DNA of 9,559 nt from Verrucomicrobiota bacterium. Its GTDB lineage: Bacteria > Verrucomicrobiota > Kiritimatiellia > B70-G9. The stretch covers positions 1 through 9,559 of the forward strand of contig QNAJ01000042.1 in assembly GCA_003641465.1 (NCBI GenBank), written 5' to 3'. Under the pieces are notes generated by a model, which saw only the letters and a program-made list of their open reading frames with translations, was not told the DNA's origin and made no database searches. Position numbers and translations under genes: made by a program. This document shows positions 6,078 to 9,559 of the stretch, in pieces. The stretch's first letter is position 1; the number at the start of each line of letters is the position of its first letter.

Positions 6078-7858
6078 TAGTGCCGATGAAAAGAGTCACC
6101 GTGCTGTGTACGCTGGCCCGCAGGGAACAGACTCTGGAGAAGCTGCGGGATCTGGGGGTGCTTCATGTCATACCGGTGCGTTCACCGGCTTCCGAGGATC
6201 TGGATGAGGCACGGCGGCGTCTTACCTACCTGCGCCGGGCTCTGGAGATTCTTCCGCAGCGTGCCGAAGGCCGACCCAGTGGCCTGAAGCCCGAGGAAGT
6301 AGTCGAAGAAATCTGGAAATTGATTCACCAGCGCCAGTCACTGGAAGAAAAGCTGGAATCTTTTCGGCACGAGAGAGAGCGGATCAGGCCCTTCGGTGAT
6401 TTTGATCCGCAGCTGGTCAGAAAGCTGGCGAAGCAGGGTATCTATGTGCGGCTCTATCGCGCCGCTCCGCGCAGTCGGATTAAAGCGCCGGCCGGCACGG
6501 TGTTGCAAGTTCTGGGCCGCGACCGGCAGGGTGTCTATCTGGCGGCGATTTCCCGCCGGAAGGAGATCGAACTGGATGCGGAAGCGGTTCGCCTGCCGGA
6601 GCGGCGTCTGTCCGAGGTAGAAAAGGAGATCGAGGCCATCCGCCGGCAGATGGAAGAGAATCAGCGGCGATTGGCCCGCTTTGCCGCGGACCGGGCTGGG
6701 GTGGAGGCCATAGTGACCGATTGGGAGGAGCGGGTCAACTACCTGGAGGTAAGGCACGGCATGGGGGAAAAGGAGCCGGTGGCCTACCTCAGAGGATATT
6801 GCCCGTACGATAAGGTCCCATCGGTCAGGAAAGCGGCCCGGGAAGGCGGCTGGGGCCTGGTGGTGGAGGATCCACGCCCGGGCGAACCGGTGCCCACGTT
6901 GTTGCGGATGCCGAAGTGGGTCAGGCCGATCAAGGCGTTACTGGATATGATCGGGGTGGTGCCCGGCTATGACGAGGTGGACATAAGCGCGGTGTTTCTG
7001 ATCTTCTTCAGTATCTTTTTCGGAATGCTGGTGGGAGATGCCGGATACGGCCTGCTCTTCCTGATAGGTACTCTGGCGATGAAAACACGGGTTTCGAAAC
7101 TCTCCCGCGAGGTTATCCAACTTTTGACGATAACCAGCCTCACCACAATTGTGTGGGGGATGCTGACCGGCACCTACTTCGGTCTGGAAAATCTGCCCGC
7201 ACCGCTCCAGCGGCTGAAGATCGACTGGCTGGGGAGGGAAAACAACCTCATGGAAACCTGCTTTTTCATCGGCGCAGTCCATCTTTCGTTGGCACACGCC
7301 TGGAACGCCTGGCGGTGGCGCCACAGCCTCAGGGCGCTGGCGCAGGTCGGTTGGCTGATCAGCACCTGGACGATGTTTCTGGTCGCTCGGACTCTCGTGC
7401 TCGGCTATCCCTTTCCTTCGCAAATGCTTTACCTATTCTGTGCAGGGGTCTTGTTGATAGTACTTTTCACCACGCCGTGGAGGCAGATAAAGTCCGCCTG
7501 GTTTGATCATGTCATGCTGCCGCTGAACCTGATCGGGAACTTTGTTGATGTGGTGTCGTATGTCCGGCTCTTTGCGGTGGGCGCGGCAACGCTGGCGGTA
7601 GCTTCGGCGTTCAATGATATGGCCATCAGTCTGGGAGCGGGAAGTGCGGTGGGCAAGGCCGGCGCCGCCCTGGTGCTTTTTGTCGGGCACACCGGTAACA
7701 TCCTGATGGCCGTTATGGGTGTGCTTGTGCACGGTATCCGGTTGAATACACTTGAGTTCTGCAACCATATAGGAGTGCAGTGGAAGGGATTCCGGTTCCG
7801 TCCGTTCACGCGGTTGCGGCGCCGCGATGCGGAGGCGGCAGCCGTAGTGGATGGGTGA
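6074..7858 (+). CDS. atpI: V/A-type ATP synthase subunit I (membrane stator, 'a' homologue)
   Basis: 594 aa in two halves. Residues 1-~295 are cytoplasmic, charged and helical (including a coiled coil around residues 180-210), and form the arm that holds the peripheral stalk. Residues ~300-565 contain about seven hydrophobic segments. The first carries the family motif GMLVGDAGYGLL (GDAGYG 321-326). Near the end is VSYVRLFAVGAATLAVASAF, whose Arg498 is the essential arginine that displaces the bound ion from the rotor glutamate. HGIRLNTLEF supplies the second conserved Arg (556). It forms the ion half-channels against the K ring. The ATG overlaps the atpD stop by 4 nt, and AAGGTG lies about 8 nt upstream. 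All expected key residues are present, and length is at the lower end of normal for the bacterial type. Confidence 0.96.
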   Translation: MIVPMKRVTVLCTLARREQTLEKLRDLGVLHVIPVRSPASEDLDEARRRLTYLRRALEILPQRAEGRPSGLKPEEVVEEIWKLIHQRQSLEEKLESFRHERERIRPFGDFDPQLVRKLAKQGIYVRLYRAAPRSRIKAPAGTVLQVLGRDRQGVYLAAISRRKEIELDAEAVRLPERRLSEVEKEIEAIRRQMEENQRRLARFAADRAGVEAIVTDWEERVNYLEVRHGMGEKEPVAYLRGYCPYDKVPSVRKAAREGGWGLVVEDPRPGEPVPTLLRMPKWVRPIKALLDMIGVVPGYDEVDISAVFLIFFSIFFGMLVGDAGYGLLFLIGTLAMKTRVSKLSREVIQLLTITSLTTIVWGMLTGTYFGLENLPAPLQRLKIDWLGRENNLMETCFFIGAVHLSLAHAWNAWRWRHSLRALAQVGWLISTWTMFLVARTLVLGYPFPSQMLYLFCAGVLLIVLFTTPWRQIKSAWFDHVMLPLNLIGNFVDVVSYVRLFAVGAATLAVASAFNDMAISLGAGSAVGKAGAALVLFVGHTGNILMAVMGVLVHGIRLNTLEFCNHIGVQWKGFRFRPFTRLRRRDAEAAAVVDG

Positions 7859-7895
7859 AGAGGCGGGGAAATCTGCCGGTTGGAATAGGACCAGG

Positions 7896-7902
7896 AAAGG
7901 AG
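7896..7902 (+). promoter_or_regulatory. Strong Shine-Dalgarno of atpK
   Basis: AAAGGAG sits 7 nt before the atpK ATG at 7910, in the only sizeable gap inside the operon (51 bp after atpI). It is the best ribosome-binding site in the window. Other atp genes overlap their predecessor or have weaker purine runs. This fits the need for many K copies per complex; the link to stoichiometry is inference. Confidence 0.7.
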
Positions 7903-7909
7903 AGTTCAG

Positions 7910-8494
7910 ATGAGTCCGGAACTGCTGAGCGGATTGGGAAAGGCGGGCGGCGCTGCGGCGCTGGCTTTTGCCGCGGTCGGTTCCGCACTGGGGACCGGTG
8001 CGGCAGGTATGGCGGCCATCGGTGGGTGGAAGAAGTGCTATGCGCAGAACAAGGCGGCACCCTTCCAGTTGTTGGTCTTCATAGGGGCGCCTCTGACGCA
8101 AACGATCTACGGCATGATTCTCATGCGTAACATCGTGAGCAAGTGCAGCCTGGCCGCCTACCTGGCGGCTGATGTGGTGGAGAAGGCCAAGCAGGCCGCA
8201 GTGGCCGCCGGTGCAGCGGCAAGCCAGTGGATGAACTACCTTCCCGCCGAGATGTCTGCAAAGGCGGCGGCCTGGCTGGAAGCTCTGGCGAACTGGCCGG
8301 CGATGCTCATGGCGGGACTGATCGGCGGGATTGCCATGGGGGCGTCGGCATGGATGCAGGGGAAGGCCGGCGCGGCCGGTTCCGACGCGCTGGCGGAAAC
8401 CGGCAAGGGATTCGCCAATTACCTGCTCACGCTCGGGGTGATCGAAACTGTGGCCCTCTTCGTGATGGTGTTTATCGGGCAGGCAATCAGCTGA
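7910..8494 (+). CDS. atpK: V/A-type ATP synthase subunit K (proteolipid rotor ring), two hairpins with an inserted linker
   Basis: 194 aa with four hydrophobic helices arranged as two c-type hairpins: TM1 ~13-39, TM2 ~52-72, TM3 ~131-150, TM4 ~168-192. TM4 carries the ion-binding carboxylate, Glu179 in GVIETVALF. TM2 has Gln64 in place of a carboxylate (APLTQTIYG), so there is one charge per two hairpins, as in other V-type K subunits. Compared with Enterococcus hirae NtpK from memory, Thr63, Gln64, Tyr67, Gln150 and Glu179 align with the Na+ ligands Thr64, Gln65, Tyr68, Gln110 and Glu139, so Na+ coupling is predicted. The TM2-TM3 linker (about 73-130) is far longer than in usual ~140-160 aa K proteins. 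It is Ala-rich with Lys/Glu and Trp (VVEKAKQAAVAAGAAASQW). No cleaved signal peptide is evident. Confidence 0.95.
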   Translation: MSPELLSGLGKAGGAAALAFAAVGSALGTGAAGMAAIGGWKKCYAQNKAAPFQLLVFIGAPLTQTIYGMILMRNIVSKCSLAAYLAADVVEKAKQAAVAAGAAASQWMNYLPAEMSAKAAAWLEALANWPAMLMAGLIGGIAMGASAWMQGKAGAAGSDALAETGKGFANYLLTLGVIETVALFVMVFIGQAIS

Positions 8495-8515
8495 CAGCAG
8501 GACGGAAGCCGGGTG

Positions 8516-9559
8516 ATGAACTACGAACACCTGTTCGCCGACCGCATAGGTGGACCCCGCTACGGCAAGACCGGGGAGATCTACAAGTTCGAGAAAATCA
8601 AGCGGGCCAAGGCGGCGGCGCGCGAAGCCCGGCCGGAAATGGAATTGTTGGATTTCGGTGTGGGAGAGCCGGACCGGATGGCCCCTGAGATCGTGCGCGC
8701 AACGCTCAAGCAGGCCGTAGACGATCCAGCCAACCGCGGTTACGCCGACAACGGGATCCGCGAGTTCAAGGTCGCTGCCAGCCGGTATATGGACACCTTC
8801 TTCGGCGTGAGGCTTGACCCTGACCGCGAAATAAATCACTGCATCGGCTCCAAGTCGGCACTCGCCATGATACCGCTATGCTTCATCAATCCCGGAGACG
8901 TGGCACTGGTCACTGTGCCGGGCTACCCGGTGCTGGCGACTCATGTGCGCTATCTTGGTGGAGTGGTGTTCGAAGTCCCCCTTTATGAGGAAAACGATTT
9001 CCTGCCTGATCTGTCGGTGATCGATGAGGACGTCGCGCGGCGGGCGAAACTGTTTTATGTCAACTACCCCAACAACCCTACCGGTGCAGGCCCCAGCGAG
9101 ACTTTCTTTGAGGAATTGATCCAATTTTGCGAGCGGTACAACATACTCATCGTTCACGATGCTGCCTATGCCACCCTGGTATACCACCGGCGGCCTTTCT
9201 CCATTTTCCAGCTTCCCGGGGGCCGGGAGACGGCTTTGGAGCTTCATTCAATGAGCAAAAGCTACAACATGACCGGCTGGCGTCTGGGATTCGTGGCGGG
9301 CGCGGAAATTCTCGTGCGGGCATTCGCCGACGTGAAGGACAACTGTGACTCGGGGCAGTTCAAGGCTATCCAGCACGCCGCCTGCGCCGCCGTTGCGCAC
9401 CGCGAGTTGGCTGAGGAAATCCGGCTCCACTATGAGCGTCGGCTTCACAAACTTGTCCGTGCTCTTCAGCAGGCCGGCTTTGAGGCTCGGATGCCGGCGG
9501 GAACGTTTTACGTCTATGTGCGTGCCCCTCGTGGGGCCGGTCAGGTCACCTTCGATACC
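8516..9559 (+). CDS. dapL: LL-diaminopimelate aminotransferase, partial (right edge)
   Basis: 348 codons open to the window end; a full protein would be ~390-410 aa. This is a PLP-dependent fold-type I aminotransferase. It shows RIGG near the start, IYKFEKIKRAK (22-32), GVGEPD (48-53), RGYADNGIREFK, GSKSALAM (from 111), VPGYPV (Tyr137), YPNNPTG (Asn187), HDAAYA (Asp215, Tyr218) and SMSKSYNMTGWRLGF with the Schiff-base Lys248 and Arg256. The N-terminal block plus the NRGYADNG segment point to DapL (EC 2.6.1.83), which converts tetrahydrodipicolinate to LL-diaminopimelate with glutamate, for lysine and peptidoglycan. SKSYNMTGWR is the variant I associate with the DapL2-type branch rather than the plant/chlamydial SKYAGFTG form. 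A different class I aminotransferase is a minor alternative. It starts 21 nt after atpK with GGAAG 7 nt upstream; no terminator is seen between them, so co-transcription is possible. Confidence 0.87.
   Translation, partial: MNYEHLFADRIGGPRYGKTGEIYKFEKIKRAKAAAREARPEMELLDFGVGEPDRMAPEIVRATLKQAVDDPANRGYADNGIREFKVAASRYMDTFFGVRLDPDREINHCIGSKSALAMIPLCFINPGDVALVTVPGYPVLATHVRYLGGVVFEVPLYEENDFLPDLSVIDEDVARRAKLFYVNYPNNPTGAGPSETFFEELIQFCERYNILIVHDAAYATLVYHRRPFSIFQLPGGRETALELHSMSKSYNMTGWRLGFVAGAEILVRAFADVKDNCDSGQFKAIQHAACAAVAHRELAEEIRLHYERRLHKLVRALQQAGFEARMPAGTFYVYVRAPRGAGQVTFDT

Noticed and set aside
7859..7909. Possible terminator or small gene between atpI and atpK
   Set aside because: No convincing hairpin or open frame; the gap mainly holds the strong ribosome-binding site of atpK.
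7433..8839. Long open frame of 468 codons on the minus strand, antisense to atpI, atpK and dapL
   Set aside because: It spans three well-supported genes and the gaps between them, has no recognisable domain, and is explained by GC-rich codon bias leaving few stops on the opposite strand.

Overview
This window is a bacterial V/A-type (rotary) ATPase operon with one neighbouring gene cut off at each edge. Base composition is GC-rich throughout, with no compositional break and no sign of mobile DNA, CRISPR, tRNA or rRNA. On the minus strand at the left edge lies the 5' part of an exported glycoside hydrolase family 3 (GH3) gene. About 200 bp of divergent intergenic DNA (651-851) separates it from the ATPase operon, which reads rightward in the order atpE, DUF2764 gene, atpA, atpB, atpD, atpI, atpK (852-8494). 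Twenty-one bases after atpK comes an LL-diaminopimelate aminotransferase gene (dapL), which runs off the right edge.

The E-DUF2764-A-B-D-I-K order is known from Chlamydiae, spirochaetes and Bacteroidetes. It differs from the Thermus/archaeal/Enterococcus layout, which carries separate C, F and G/H genes. The A, B and D sequences look most like the chlamydial/spirochaetal type by recognition. DapL-type lysine and peptidoglycan synthesis is also common in those groups. The high GC, the secreted GH3 enzyme and this operon type fit a PVC-superphylum bacterium (Verrucomicrobia/Kiritimatiellae/Lentisphaerae-like) or a GC-rich spirochaete. That placement is inference; no marker gene in the window settles it.

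The genes work together as follows. A (catalytic) and B (non-catalytic) form the hexameric head, D is the central rotor shaft, E is a peripheral stalk, I is the membrane stator with the essential arginine, and K is the ion-carrying rotor ring. The DUF2764 protein sits where C (and F) would be encoded. Start/stop overlaps at E/DUF2764, DUF2764/A, A/B and D/I suggest translational coupling, while K has its own strong ribosome-binding site, as expected for a subunit needed in many copies.

Most of the window is ordinary core metabolism. The points worth a second look are: a K subunit with a complete set of Na+-ligand residues (a sodium-coupled enzyme is predicted); an insertion of roughly 45-55 residues between its two hairpins; long disordered C-terminal tails on both E and B; and the absence of recognisable C, F and G genes.
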